From an uncultured bacterium (lineage in GTDB: Bacteria > Acidobacteriota > Thermoanaerobaculia > Multivoradales > JAHEKO01): a stretch of DNA of 47,944 bases. Positions 20,930-29,620 of the stretch are shown piece after piece. A model generated the notes under the pieces. It had not been told where the DNA came from and searched no databases. It saw only the letters and a program-made list of their open reading frames with translations. Numbering within the stretch: the first letter of the stretch is position 1; each line of letters begins with the position of its first letter. The stretch lies in NCBI GenBank assembly GCA_905479655.1, contig CAJQNK010000091.1:1-47944 (forward strand), in the 5' to 3' direction. The position numbers and the translations under genes are program-made.

Positions 20930-22027
20930 ATGTCGAGAGTCCAGCTGAGAGTCCTTGGGGTCCTGAGCGTCCTGCTACTCACCGCGTCCGTCGCGACGGC
21001 GGCGAACGACCTCGCGGGCGAGGTGCTCCGGGCTCGTGAGCTCGTGGCGGCCGGGGAGACCGCGGCGGCCGTTGATCTGCTGGAGCAGGTCGCGGGGACC
21101 CTCGACTCCTCCGCGGGCGACCAGGCCGCGGAGGCGCGTCTCGAGCTGGGGGTCGCCTTCCTCTCCGCTGGCGAGGCCGGCCGGGCCCTGGTGGCCTTCC
21201 TCCAGTCCGCCGAGGTCGCCGCCTCGCCGGCCACAGCGTGGATCTGGGCCTCGGTCGCGGCTGAGGAGCTGGGTCTGGACCGGGAGTCCGCGACCTATCG
21301 CCGTCGTGCCCTGGCCGGCGGTGCCGCGCCCGCCCCCTCCGAGACGCCTTCCTCCGAGCCATCGGCTCCGGCCTCGCCGCCCGCGTCGGCCACCGCGGGG
21401 TTCTTCCGATCGGTCGAGACCCCGATCGAGGCTCCGGCCGAGTCCGCGTTGGCGGCCGCCGCCGAGGTCCCGGGCACGGAGGTTTCGGGCGCGGAAGTCC
21501 CGGTTGCGGAAGTCCCGGTCGCGGAGGCGCCGGCAGCGGAGCTCGCGGCTGTGGAGCCCCCGCCGGCGACGGTCGCTGCGGCGGCGGTGGGCGAGTCGGC
21601 GCCGCGGCCCGCGCCGGAGCTCTCCGGCGAGCCTTCGCAGAGCTCCTCGCGAGCGCCGGCCACCGAGGCCGCGGCCCGCCCGGCCGACGGACCGGCGAGC
21701 TTCTTCCGCTCCGTGGAGCGCTACGATCCCGAGGCGCCGCCCGCGGCGCGGGCGACGGCTCCGGATCCCGAGGCCCCCGTCCCCGGGTCCGAGGAGGTTG
21801 CCGCGGAGCGGAACGAGGCGGTGAGCGTATTCTTCGAGCGTGGGGTCGGCGGCTCGGAGGCCGAGGACCCGAGGACGGCCACGCCCCCGCCCACCCCCCG
21901 GCTCGGTCCCCTCGGGGATGCCGAGAGGCGGGAGGCCGTCAGCGGCTTCTTCGCCGGTGTCGCGGCGACGGGGGCCGACGAGCGGGAGCCGGCCGACGCC
22001 GGGGACGCCGGCTCCGGCGGCGTCTGA
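20930..22027 (+). CDS. Secreted Ala/Pro/Glu-rich protein with repeated FF motif
   Basis: Unrecognised 365-residue exported protein. A signal peptide (1-24, LGVLSVLLLTASVATA) is followed by a helical TPR-like domain (about 26-128: LVAAGETAAAVDLLEQVAG, GVAFLSAGEAGRALVAFLQSAE). The remainder is a disordered Ala/Pro/Glu tail carrying four related short motifs: GFFRSVE (157-163), SFFRSVE (257-263), SVFFERG (299-305) and SGFFAGV (338-344). A 15-bp tandem repeat encodes AEVPV-like units near 176-205. The spaced FF motifs in a disordered tail look like docking peptides. It diverges from the GH13 gene across 167 nt. The ATG at 20930 follows GGAGG. Confidence 0.75.
   Translation: MSRVQLRVLGVLSVLLLTASVATAANDLAGEVLRARELVAAGETAAAVDLLEQVAGTLDSSAGDQAAEARLELGVAFLSAGEAGRALVAFLQSAEVAASPATAWIWASVAAEELGLDRESATYRRRALAGGAAPAPSETPSSEPSAPASPPASATAGFFRSVETPIEAPAESALAAAAEVPGTEVSGAEVPVAEVPVAEAPAAELAAVEPPPATVAAAAVGESAPRPAPELSGEPSQSSSRAPATEAAARPADGPASFFRSVERYDPEAPPAARATAPDPEAPVPGSEEVAAERNEAVSVFFERGVGGSEAEDPRTATPPPTPRLGPLGDAERREAVSGFFAGVAATGADEREPADAGDAGSGGV
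21461..21550 (+). repeat. 15-bp tandem coding repeat (AEVPV-like units)
   Basis: Six consecutive 15-bp units, starting at 21461, 21476, 21491, 21506, 21521 and 21536, encode AEVPG, TEVSG, AEVPV, AEVPV, AEAPA and AELAA. The two central units differ by one base. Repeat number could vary in-frame by slippage. Confidence 0.8.
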
Positions 22028-22148
22028 CGATCGACCGGCCCTGTCGGGAATCTCGGCGCCTCGGCGGACGGACCGTGCTCCCCGGCTGTTACTCGCGCAA
22101 TAACTACGCGGCGGGTGTTCGTGGGAGCCTTCGATCCGGTCTTTTCAC

Positions 22149-22634
22149 ATGATGCCGAGAGTGACCCCAGAGCACCTCCCCGATTCTTCCGAGGATCGTC
22201 CGACGACGGCCCTGCAGGAGGCCCTAGCCCACTGCCGAAGAGGCTCGTGGTCCGAGGGCTACCGGGCGCTGAACCGCGCGGTCGAGAGCGGGGAGGCGAT
22301 GACGCCGTTGGCGCGGTCCTACCTCGGCTACCTGGTGGCGGCGCGGGACGGCCGCTTCTGGGAGGGGCTCGACCTCTGTCGTCAGGCGGCGGAGGAGCGC
22401 TTCTTTCAGCCCGAGGTACAGGTGAACCTGGCGCGGACCTACCTTCTGCGCGAGAGGCGACACGAGGCCGTCGCCGCCCTGAGCCGCGCCCTCGAGATCG
22501 ACCCGGGCTTCGGGCCGGCGATCCGGCTACGACAGCGCCTGGGCACGCGGAGTCGTCCGTCGATCCCGTTCCTCGGGCGGTCGAACCCGATCAACCACCT
22601 CTTCGGCCGGCTGCGGGCTGCCCTCCGGGCCTGA
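22149..22634 (+). CDS. Small TPR protein
   Basis: 161-residue cytoplasmic protein with no signal peptide. Helical pairs fit tetratricopeptide repeats: ALAHCRRGSWSEGYRALNRA near 25, SYLGYLVAARDGRFWEGLDL near 57, and VNLARTYLLRERRHEAVAAL with ALEIDPGFGPA near 95-125. The basic tail (SRPSIPFLGRSNPINHLFGR) resembles a membrane-proximal or docking peptide. Two adjacent ATGs (22149 and 22152) are possible starts. The 121-nt upstream gap contains an imperfect GTTA-N9-TAAC dyad. It converges with the 22678-24057 gene; the 43 nt between the stops hold a weak CGCCG/CGGCG hairpin. Partner unknown. Confidence 0.75.
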   Translation: MMPRVTPEHLPDSSEDRPTTALQEALAHCRRGSWSEGYRALNRAVESGEAMTPLARSYLGYLVAARDGRFWEGLDLCRQAAEERFFQPEVQVNLARTYLLRERRHEAVAALSRALEIDPGFGPAIRLRQRLGTRSRPSIPFLGRSNPINHLFGRLRAALRA

Positions 22635-22677
22635 ACACGGACGCCGCGCGTCGGCGGGGTACTCGTCACAAGAAACC

Positions 22678-24057
22678 CTAGCGGACCACCAGCGTCGGCA
22701 CGGTCGCCACGTCCCAGGGCCACACCAGGCCCTCGGCGGTCGCCAGCGCGTTCTTCGCTCCGAAGAGCCTCTCCGTCAGCCAGAGCGCGGGCTCGTAGCT
22801 CATCGCGCCGCCGACCGAGGTCACGTACTTGCCGTCCACGACGAGGCGAACGTCGTCGCGCACCCGGACGCTGGGGAAACGTCCACGCAGCGCTTCACGG
22901 TCGGCCCGGACGCCCTCGGTGACCACGAACAGCACGCGCAGGACGCGACGGCGGGGCGGCGCGGAGACCTCGGCCGCGGTGGGCTCGAGGTCGACCGGCG
23001 CTCCGCCGAAGCCGCCGACCGGGGAGCGCGCGTATCTCACGTCGACCAGCCAGAGGCGGTCCTTCCGCCCGGCGGGGTCGTCGAGCAGGGCCGGGAAGCG
23101 CGCCCAGGCGAGAAAGCCTCGCAGCGCGGGCGACCTCCGCACCTCGTCCCATCGAGGGTGGCGGGACGCGGGCGGCAGAGCCCCGGACTCGAGCTCCAGC
23201 CGCGGCGTGGGCAGCCAGCGGAACCGGCCGTGGCGGATCCCCAGGCTGGTTTCGGCGACCACCTCCCAGGTCGTGGGATCCATCGGCATGGGGCCCACCA
23301 TCCAGCGCTGGACAGCCGGCGGTAGCCGCTCCTCCAGAGACGCCAGAACCCGCGCCTCCGTCGCCCCGTGGAGCAGGACGAGGCCGACGATCCAGACCGC
23401 GGCCACGCTCAATCCGGCCCAGGCCGCGCGCTCGGCGCCCTCCGGCCCCAGCGCGGGGCGCAGCAGCAGCCACAGCAGTCCCACCGCGACGATCGCGAGC
23501 GCGGGCAGCGCGCTCGGCAGCCGCTGCGCCGCGGCGCCCAGGGCCACGGCGGTGACGAGACCCCAGCCCACGACCAGAGGCCCGGAGCGGCGTCGTCCGA
23601 GGAGCCAGCCCGCGCCCAGGGCGACCCACAGCCAGGGGTCCGCGATGAAGACCGAGTCGCCGTAGGACCAGGCGCCGTGGATCGGCATGCCCCAGCGCAT
23701 GCCGTAGTTGTTGAGCCAGTCGAGAGCCGGGTGGGTCAGGGTCGCCCCCGCCGAGAGCGCCAGGAGGGGGGCGAAGCGTGCCCGCGGCGGAGCCGGGGAG
23801 CGGCGCGAGGCCACGAGGCGGTCCCACCCCAGGAGCAGCAGGGCCAGGAGGAGGGGCAGGACGACCAGGGCCGGGATGCCGTGCGTCCAGCCCCGGCGAA
23901 AGCCCAGCGCCGCGTCCGAGCCCCAGGCGTAGGAGAGGACGTCGATGTCGGGCAGGTTCGCGCCGATGACGAGGGCGGCGGGCGCGAGCCGGCCCGCACG
24001 GCCCAGACGGGTCGCCGCCAGGTTGGCGCCGACGAGGGTGTGGGTGAGGGGGTCCAC
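22678..24057 (-). CDS. YdjM-type membrane-bound metal-dependent hydrolase fused to an internally deleted DJ-1/PfpI segment
   Basis: Residues 1-350 match the membrane-bound YdjM-like family: DPLTHTLVGANLAATRLGR at the start, GANLPDIDVLSY near 32, WTHGIPALVVLPLLLA near 57, LTHPALDWLNNYGMRW near 110, and several membrane helices to about 235, followed by a soluble domain. Residues 369-459 do not belong to that family. VLRVLFVVTEGV looks like the first strand of a DJ-1/PfpI domain, and it runs straight into DREALRGRFPSV, VDGKYVTSVGGAMSYEPAL and TAEGLVWPWD, which look like the last third of such a domain. The middle, with the nucleophilic Cys, is absent. The start is a GTG at 24057. Function unknown. 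Confidence 0.8.
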   Translation of the reverse strand: MDPLTHTLVGANLAATRLGRAGRLAPAALVIGANLPDIDVLSYAWGSDAALGFRRGWTHGIPALVVLPLLLALLLLGWDRLVASRRSPAPPRARFAPLLALSAGATLTHPALDWLNNYGMRWGMPIHGAWSYGDSVFIADPWLWVALGAGWLLGRRRSGPLVVGWGLVTAVALGAAAQRLPSALPALAIVAVGLLWLLLRPALGPEGAERAAWAGLSVAAVWIVGLVLLHGATEARVLASLEERLPPAVQRWMVGPMPMDPTTWEVVAETSLGIRHGRFRWLPTPRLELESGALPPASRHPRWDEVRRSPALRGFLAWARFPALLDDPAGRKDRLWLVDVRYARSPVGGFGGAPVDLEPTAAEVSAPPRRRVLRVLFVVTEGVRADREALRGRFPSVRVRDDVRLVVDGKYVTSVGGAMSYEPALWLTERLFGAKNALATAEGLVWPWDVATVPTLVVR

Positions 24058-24308
24058 GGGTTGGTGCCCTTCGCGGCGGCTCCCGGAAACTGCCGGATCC
24101 GGAGGGCCGCCCTCGACTGGGGTCGTTCGGGATCCGGGATCATAGCGGGTGGCATGCTCGGGGGTCAGCCTCTGTCCTACGTCGAATTAGGAAGATCGCG
24201 GTCCGTCGGGAGTGGTGACCTCCTCTAGCCTTTGACCATGTCCTGGGCCGCGTCGCTGGCGGCCGTGCGGACGCGACGCTTCGCGCCTCAGGAGTCCGAG
24301 GAGTCAGC
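24058..24308. promoter_or_regulatory. Divergent control region upstream of the polymer operon
   Basis: 251 nt between the divergent YdjM-like gene and the CHASE2 gene. Locally lower GC occurs around 24178-24240 (GTCGAATTAGGAAG, TCTAGCCTTTGACC). A TTGACC at 24232-24237 has no TA-rich -10 at 16-18 nt, so no promoter can be assigned with confidence. GAGGAG at 24298-24303 is the ribosome site for the first operon gene. Confidence 0.35.
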
Positions 24309-26396
24309 ATGAGCTTGCCCCCGAAACCCACACGTCGGCTGTCGCCGGAGTTGGAGCTGCCGCCCGACTCGGAGCTCGCGTACTCCGGGGGTAGAGCGGT
24401 GGCGAGGGGCCCGCTCCTGGGCCTGGTCGTCGTCCTCGTCGTCTGGGCGCTGGCCGCCGGCGGCATCCTCGAGTTCGTCGACGGCCCGCTCTACGACCTG
24501 GCTTCCCGGCTCCGCGCCTCTGTCGGCTCGCGGTCGGCGAACGTGGTGCTGGTGACCGTCCCGGAGGAGGCGGCCGTGGCGGGGCGCGAGCCCTGGGACG
24601 ACCTGCTCGCCGCTCTCGCCCACCTCGGCCCACGGTCCGTGGTCTTCACGTTCCCGCCCGGCGACCTGACGACGTCCCTGCGCGGGAACGGCGGGGCGGC
24701 GGGATGGTGGTACGGCCGGCGGATTCTGGCCGGCTCGTCCGAGGGAGGCCTCAGTCTCGATGCCGGGGGCTCGGGTCCCAGCGATCGGTTGGCGGGCGTG
24801 GTCGCCGTGGCGCCGGCGACCCTCGGTGTCCATCGGCGGCAACGGGCCGGGTACGAGGTGGGTGGCGTGCGCTTCGACAGCCTGGAGGTCGGGGTCGCGC
24901 GACGGCTCGGCGTCGCCAACCTCCCCGCGGAGGGGACCTTTCTCATCGCGTTCCGCGGCGGTCCCGGCGCTCTGCCCAGCGTCGACCTCGACCGCGCCCT
25001 CCACGGGGGGTTGATCGCGGACCTGGTGGAGGATCGGGTCGTCCTCGTCGGACGGATCACGGCGGACGCGACGGCCGGGCTCCTGACGCCGACGACGACC
25101 GGCATCCGGCGGATGAGCTCGCTCGAGCTCCACGGTCAGGCTCTCGACGGCCTCCTGGCGGGCGACCGACTTCGGACGCTGGGCTCGTGGCTCCTTCTGC
25201 CCCTGCTGCTGGTCCTGGGGGGCGGGGGCGTCGTGCTCTACCAGAGGGTCTCGACCCGGCTCACCTGGCGGCTGACCGCCGCCCTGACGGTGCTGTACCC
25301 GTTGCTGGCGGGCGTCGCTCTCGTGACGGCGGGGTTGTGGGTGCCGCCCACGCCGCTGGTGGTGACCCAGGTCGGCCTGTTCTCGCTGTTCACCTGGCGC
25401 AAGCTGGCCATCAGCAGCGAGGCCGCGAGCCAGCTGCTCCTGGAGGCGTCGACCCAGCTGCGCCAACGCCTCTGGCCCCCACACTTCTACCTGACCGAGG
25501 AGCCGTGGAAGCAGATCGCTCTCATGACCTACCAGACCCTCGATCTGGAGAGAGTGATCTTCCTGGAGAAGCTCGACGACGACGAGCGGGTGCGCGAGGT
25601 CGAGGCGGTGAGCTGCTCGCTGGACGACATCCGCGAGCGGCGGCGGGACATTCGCCGCACGCCCTACACCACGGCCCTGGAGCAGGAGGGTCCTCTGCGC
25701 GTCGATGACTACCTGACCGGGGGGCTCGAGGACGAGGAGCAGTACCTCGTGCCGCTGGACTTCGGCGGTCGTCTGCACGGATTCTGGGCATTCGGGGCCC
25801 GCAGCGAGGTCGTGCACAGCACGCTGGGCTTCTCGGAGGTCGTGGAGCAGATCTCTCGCGAGTTGGCGGAGATGCTCTACCACCGCCACCAGGTGCGGCG
25901 CGACCTCCGACCGCCGACTCTGCTCGAGCGGCTCTCGCGGGAGCGCCAGGAGGAGTCGTACCGGGCGCTCGCCCAGGTCTTCCGATTCCTCGAGACCCGC
26001 ATCGAGCGGGTCGAGAACATGGTGGCCGGGATGAGCACGGGAGCGGTGCTCTACGACCTCTTCGGTCACGTGCTGGAGATCAGTGGCAAGATGCGGGAGG
26101 TCCTCCGGCGCGAGGGGCTGGCGCCCTACTCCGTGACCGGCGTCGACCTCGTGGCCTCCCTGGGCGGGGTTGACCTCGGCACCGCCCGCGGCGCGCTGCG
26201 CGGCGCGATCCTGCGGCGCGAGACGGTCAGGATGCCGGCGGTAGTCCAGGCCCGCGACGGGGAGCTACCGCTCTACCTCGTCGTGCGACCGCTGATCGGC
26301 AATGGCGGCGAGGCCAAGAGCGGTTCGCCGTCTCCGTTCGGACTCAGCGGGATCGTCATCGAACTGGCCGTCGACGGCCCGACAGATCGGTCATGA
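24309..26396 (+). CDS. CHASE2-domain membrane sensor with GAF/PAS-like cytoplasmic part, no output domain
   Basis: 695 residues. Membrane helix at 34-54, extracytoplasmic CHASE2-like domain at about 55-290 (start GPLYDLASRLR, end SSLELHGQALDGLLAGDRLR, both typical), and three further helices at about 293-310, 322-342 and 346-363. The cytoplasmic part has a GAF-like fold near 380-525 (YLVPLDFGGRLHGFWAFG), a coiled linker near 535-570 and a PAS-like region near 570-690. No HisKA/HATPase, GGDEF, EAL or phosphatase domain is present, although CHASE2 proteins normally carry one. The ATG at 24309 has a strong GAGGAG site. The stop overlaps the next start (ATGA at 26393). As first gene of the operon it may sense the envelope and gate synthesis by protein contact; that role is inference. 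Confidence 0.8.
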   Translation: MSLPPKPTRRLSPELELPPDSELAYSGGRAVARGPLLGLVVVLVVWALAAGGILEFVDGPLYDLASRLRASVGSRSANVVLVTVPEEAAVAGREPWDDLLAALAHLGPRSVVFTFPPGDLTTSLRGNGGAAGWWYGRRILAGSSEGGLSLDAGGSGPSDRLAGVVAVAPATLGVHRRQRAGYEVGGVRFDSLEVGVARRLGVANLPAEGTFLIAFRGGPGALPSVDLDRALHGGLIADLVEDRVVLVGRITADATAGLLTPTTTGIRRMSSLELHGQALDGLLAGDRLRTLGSWLLLPLLLVLGGGGVVLYQRVSTRLTWRLTAALTVLYPLLAGVALVTAGLWVPPTPLVVTQVGLFSLFTWRKLAISSEAASQLLLEASTQLRQRLWPPHFYLTEEPWKQIALMTYQTLDLERVIFLEKLDDDERVREVEAVSCSLDDIRERRRDIRRTPYTTALEQEGPLRVDDYLTGGLEDEEQYLVPLDFGGRLHGFWAFGARSEVVHSTLGFSEVVEQISRELAEMLYHRHQVRRDLRPPTLLERLSRERQEESYRALAQVFRFLETRIERVENMVAGMSTGAVLYDLFGHVLEISGKMREVLRREGLAPYSVTGVDLVASLGGVDLGTARGALRGAILRRETVRMPAVVQARDGELPLYLVVRPLIGNGGEAKSGSPSPFGLSGIVIELAVDGPTDRS

Positions 26397-29300
26397 CCGG
26401 AGGTTTCGAGCTGCCGATCTTCCCGGTGGGGAGCCTGGACTCCTCGGTGGTGACGACCGTCTGGGTCGGAGTCCTCGTCTCGGCGTTCTTCAACCTGCGT
26501 CTGGGTTGGACCTTCTCGGGGCTGGTGGTTCCCGGCTACCTGGTGCCGCTCCTCATCGCACGACCGTGGGCCGCCGTCGTCGTCCTGCTCGAGGGCCTCG
26601 TGACCTACCTGATCGTGCGCGCGGTGTCCGACGGGGGGGCGAAGCTCCGCTGGTGGGCGGCATTCTTCGGCCGCGACCGGTTCTTCCTGATCCTGTTGAC
26701 GAGCGTCGCCGTGCGGCTCGGCTTCGACGCCTGGGCCCTGCCGCGGCTGGGCGCCTGGCTGGTGGAGTCGGTCGGCATCGCCTTCGACTACCGGAGCAAC
26801 CTCCACAGCTTCGGTCTGATCGTCGTCGCCCTGATCGCGAATCAGCTCTGGAAGCCCGGTCTGATCCGCGGGTCGAAGCACCTGTTGGTCGTGTTGGGCG
26901 CGACCTGGGTGATCGTCCGCTACGGCCTGATGGAGTGGACGAACTTCAGCATCGGCGGCCTCGACTACATGTACGAGGACCTCGCTTCCTCGATCGTCGC
27001 CAGCCCGAAGAGCTACGTCATCCTGCTGGTCACGGCGTTCGTGGCTTCGCGTTTCAACGTCCGCTTCGGTTGGGAGTTCAACGGCATCCTGATCCCGGCC
27101 CTCCTGGCGCTCCAGTGGTATCGGCCGACGAAGATCCTCACCTCCTTCGTCGAGGCCTTCCTCGTGCTCCTCCTGGCCGAGCTGGCTCTGCGCTCGCCGC
27201 TGTTCCACCACCGGAACGTGGAGGGGGCGCGGAAGACCCTGCTCTTCTTCAACCTGTCCTTCGCCTACAAGTACGTCCTGGCGCTGGTCCTCCTCGCGCT
27301 GGCGCCCGAGGTCAAGATCACCGACTTCTACGGGCTCGGCTACCTCCTGCCCTCCCTCATCGCGCTGAAGATGCACGACAAGGGCCTGGTCCTGTCGATG
27401 CCGCGGACCATCCTGCAGACCAGTCTCCTGGCCACCGCCATGGCGGTCTCTCTGGGGCTGCTCCTCACGCTGGCGCCGGGCGCCTGGTCGGCCTCGACCC
27501 CGGCGGCGGCGGCGGGCGAGGAGCCGCCGATCGAGGTGCGCGCCGCGGAGGTCGGCGACCTCATCCAGGGCCTGCGGAGCGAGCTCTACTCCTCCGGCGC
27601 GAGCGACGTCCCGCCCGAGAGCCGGCGCCTCGAGTGGTTCCGCCGCGGCGTGGAGAGTCTGCTCGCCTACTCCGAGAACGGCGCCGACGTGGACCTGACG
27701 ACCGGCCGGAGGCTGCTCGGCCGGGCCGGCTACCGGGTGGTGCGCTCGACCTCGGGCCATCTGTTGTTGAGCAGCGACGAAGAGCGGCGGGCCGGCGGAG
27801 GCGTCTTCCTCATCGCCCTCGGTGCGGGTCGTCGGTTGACCGTCGAGGTGCCGCGCCCGGCGCAGGAGTGGGCGACCCTGCCGGTGGCGGGGGTTCTCTT
27901 CGAGCGGTTCGGCGCTCGCGCGCTCGCCGTGGCGGATCGGGGCGGCGAGGCGACGAACCGCCCCGCGACCTTCTTCCACATGTTCCACCGCGCGGTCGGC
28001 GAGGCCGACGTTCTCCAGGTGCGGGGCCTCTCGAGCGGCCTTCGTCGCGCCACCGATCGCGTCGCGGGGGCCGAGGGTCTCTCCGACGGGCCCGAGGATG
28101 GGGACGGGTCCTCGGTGCTCTTCGTGGAGCGTGGGCTCCCGGACTCGCTGGATCTGCCCCTGCTGGAGCGGAGCGTCGGGTCGCTGCAGGTGGCTTGGAC
28201 CCGGGGTCCGGGGGAGAACGTCCAGCGCCGCGCCCGCTGGTCGGGATTCGCCGAGTTGCTCCTGACACGTCGCGATCGGCGGCGGATCCTTGCTGGGGGA
28301 GCGAGCTACAGAGATCCGGCCGCGCCCAGCTCCCACGAGCCCAGGATCGACGGCTACCTTCAGGAGTGGCTGGCCGGGAACAAGGAGCGGATCGCGCCTC
28401 GGGGAAGCGATGCCTTCGTCCCGCCGAGTCTCGAGGAGCTCCTGTTCCTGGACGTGGAGGTGCTGACGCCCGCGGTCCATCTCGTTCGCCACGAGTACCG
28501 GAGCGGGCGATTAACCGCCGAGGGCCAGGCGCTGTGGGGCCTCGCGGCTGCGGCCGCGAAGGAGGTGGGGTACGGCCTCACCTGGTATCGGCACGAAGCC
28601 TCGGGGCAGGACTTCCTCATTCTCGCGGAGGAGGGAGAGACCCGGCGGTTCTGGGGCACCTTCGTCCTCCGGATGGGGGAGGCCGAGCCGTACGTCGTCC
28701 AGATCCCCAGACCACTCTTCGAGCGCGACACCTTCGAGTTCGGGTCCACACTCTTCGAACGTCTCGGCGCGGGGGCGTTGCTGATCGCCGGCGCCAACCC
28801 CGACGCGAACCTCGACGGCTCGGCCGACGTGGTCAAGGCCGGCAACCTGGGTACCGTCTTCAACCTGGCGCACCAGGTGCTGCTGCGGGAGGGGGGCGCG
28901 GAGGCCCTCTGGGTCGTCCAGGCGCGGGCTCTGCGCGAGGAGGTGGCCCTGGAGCTGGGGGTCGACGTCCTGCTCGCGACCGACGACGCCGCCCTGGGCG
29001 AGGACGATCTCGGGCCCAGCGGCCGCGGGATCGTGCAGCGGCTTCGGGACGACGGCCTGCGCGTCGAGTTCGTGGACGGCGGCTCGCTGACGGCAGGCTA
29101 CGACGTGGGTCTGCTGGCCCAGGGGCGCTACCTGGCACAGACGTCGGGCGGTCGCCTGGCCGTGCTGTGGCTCGCGCCGCGGACGCGGAGGAGCTTCCGT
29201 CTGGTGGACGGCTCCGCAGAGGCCGCCATAGCGCGGGCAGCGTCCTTCGAGGCCCTGGGGGTTCCCTGGCGGCAGGGCGACCTGATCGCGCGGGTCGCCT

Positions 29301-29620
29301 CGACCCCGTTCACGGAGGAGCCGCGTCTGGGTCGCGAGGAGCTGGCGCTCCTGGAGGCCGTCGTGGCCCGGCGCGACATCGTCGCCCTGCAGAAGCTGGG
29401 CCGGCGGCGCCCCACGTGGAGCCTGAGTCGGTGGTTCGACCGGAACACCCAGCAGGAGTACCTCGTCGCAAGCGATGCCGGCGGCGCCCTGGCCTTCGTG
29501 GCGAACCTCTCCGCCCCGCTTCTCGGCGACCCGGTCCTGCTGCTCGAGGCGGATCGGGCGCCGGGCGCGGTCGACGAGGTCTTCTTCGGGCGTCCTCCGC
29601 TCTTGGAGGTGCGCCGGTGA
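26393..29620 (+). CDS. Tandem PgsC/CapC membrane protein with two degenerate hydrolase-like domains
   Basis: 1075 residues. PgsC/CapC is the membrane partner of the poly-gamma-glutamate ligase PgsB/CapB and is normally about 150 residues. Here it is duplicated: module 1 at about 15-180 (FNLRLGWTFSGLVVPGYL near 33, then GLIVVALIANQLWKPGL) and module 2 at about 205-355 (FNVRFGWEFNGILIPALL near 221, then YGLGYLLPSLIALKMHDKGL). An Ala-rich linker leads to a 700-residue soluble region with two related domains, around 480-625 (VEVPRPAQEWATLP, VLFERFGARALAVA) and 765-935 (VQIPRPLFERDTFEF, TLFERLGAGALLIAG). Both resemble the hydrolase of the 32121 gene but have Arg for its metal-binding His. 4-nt overlaps join it to both neighbours. 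Confidence 0.82.
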   Translation: MTGGFELPIFPVGSLDSSVVTTVWVGVLVSAFFNLRLGWTFSGLVVPGYLVPLLIARPWAAVVVLLEGLVTYLIVRAVSDGGAKLRWWAAFFGRDRFFLILLTSVAVRLGFDAWALPRLGAWLVESVGIAFDYRSNLHSFGLIVVALIANQLWKPGLIRGSKHLLVVLGATWVIVRYGLMEWTNFSIGGLDYMYEDLASSIVASPKSYVILLVTAFVASRFNVRFGWEFNGILIPALLALQWYRPTKILTSFVEAFLVLLLAELALRSPLFHHRNVEGARKTLLFFNLSFAYKYVLALVLLALAPEVKITDFYGLGYLLPSLIALKMHDKGLVLSMPRTILQTSLLATAMAVSLGLLLTLAPGAWSASTPAAAAGEEPPIEVRAAEVGDLIQGLRSELYSSGASDVPPESRRLEWFRRGVESLLAYSENGADVDLTTGRRLLGRAGYRVVRSTSGHLLLSSDEERRAGGGVFLIALGAGRRLTVEVPRPAQEWATLPVAGVLFERFGARALAVADRGGEATNRPATFFHMFHRAVGEADVLQVRGLSSGLRRATDRVAGAEGLSDGPEDGDGSSVLFVERGLPDSLDLPLLERSVGSLQVAWTRGPGENVQRRARWSGFAELLLTRRDRRRILAGGASYRDPAAPSSHEPRIDGYLQEWLAGNKERIAPRGSDAFVPPSLEELLFLDVEVLTPAVHLVRHEYRSGRLTAEGQALWGLAAAAAKEVGYGLTWYRHEASGQDFLILAEEGETRRFWGTFVLRMGEAEPYVVQIPRPLFERDTFEFGSTLFERLGAGALLIAGANPDANLDGSADVVKAGNLGTVFNLAHQVLLREGGAEALWVVQARALREEVALELGVDVLLATDDAALGEDDLGPSGRGIVQRLRDDGLRVEFVDGGSLTAGYDVGLLAQGRYLAQTSGGRLAVLWLAPRTRRSFRLVDGSAEAAIARAASFEALGVPWRQGDLIARVASTPFTEEPRLGREELALLEAVVARRDIVALQKLGRRRPTWSLSRWFDRNTQQEYLVASDAGGALAFVANLSAPLLGDPVLLLEADRAPGAVDEVFFGRPPLLEVRR

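Noticed and set aside
22088..22104. GTTA-N9-TAAC dyad upstream of the TPR gene as an operator
   Set aside because: Only the outer 4 bp match and the centre is not symmetric; there is no regulator gene nearby.
24230..24262. TTGACC at 24232 as the -35 of the polymer operon promoter
   Set aside because: The sequence 16-18 nt downstream is GC-rich (CGCTGGC) with no -10 resemblance.
26302..29616. Long in-frame extension upstream of the 835-residue protein
   Set aside because: It is an out-of-frame shadow of the CapC-like gene with Arg/Gly/Pro-rich composition; the GTG at 29617 has the 4-nt overlap shared by the whole operon.
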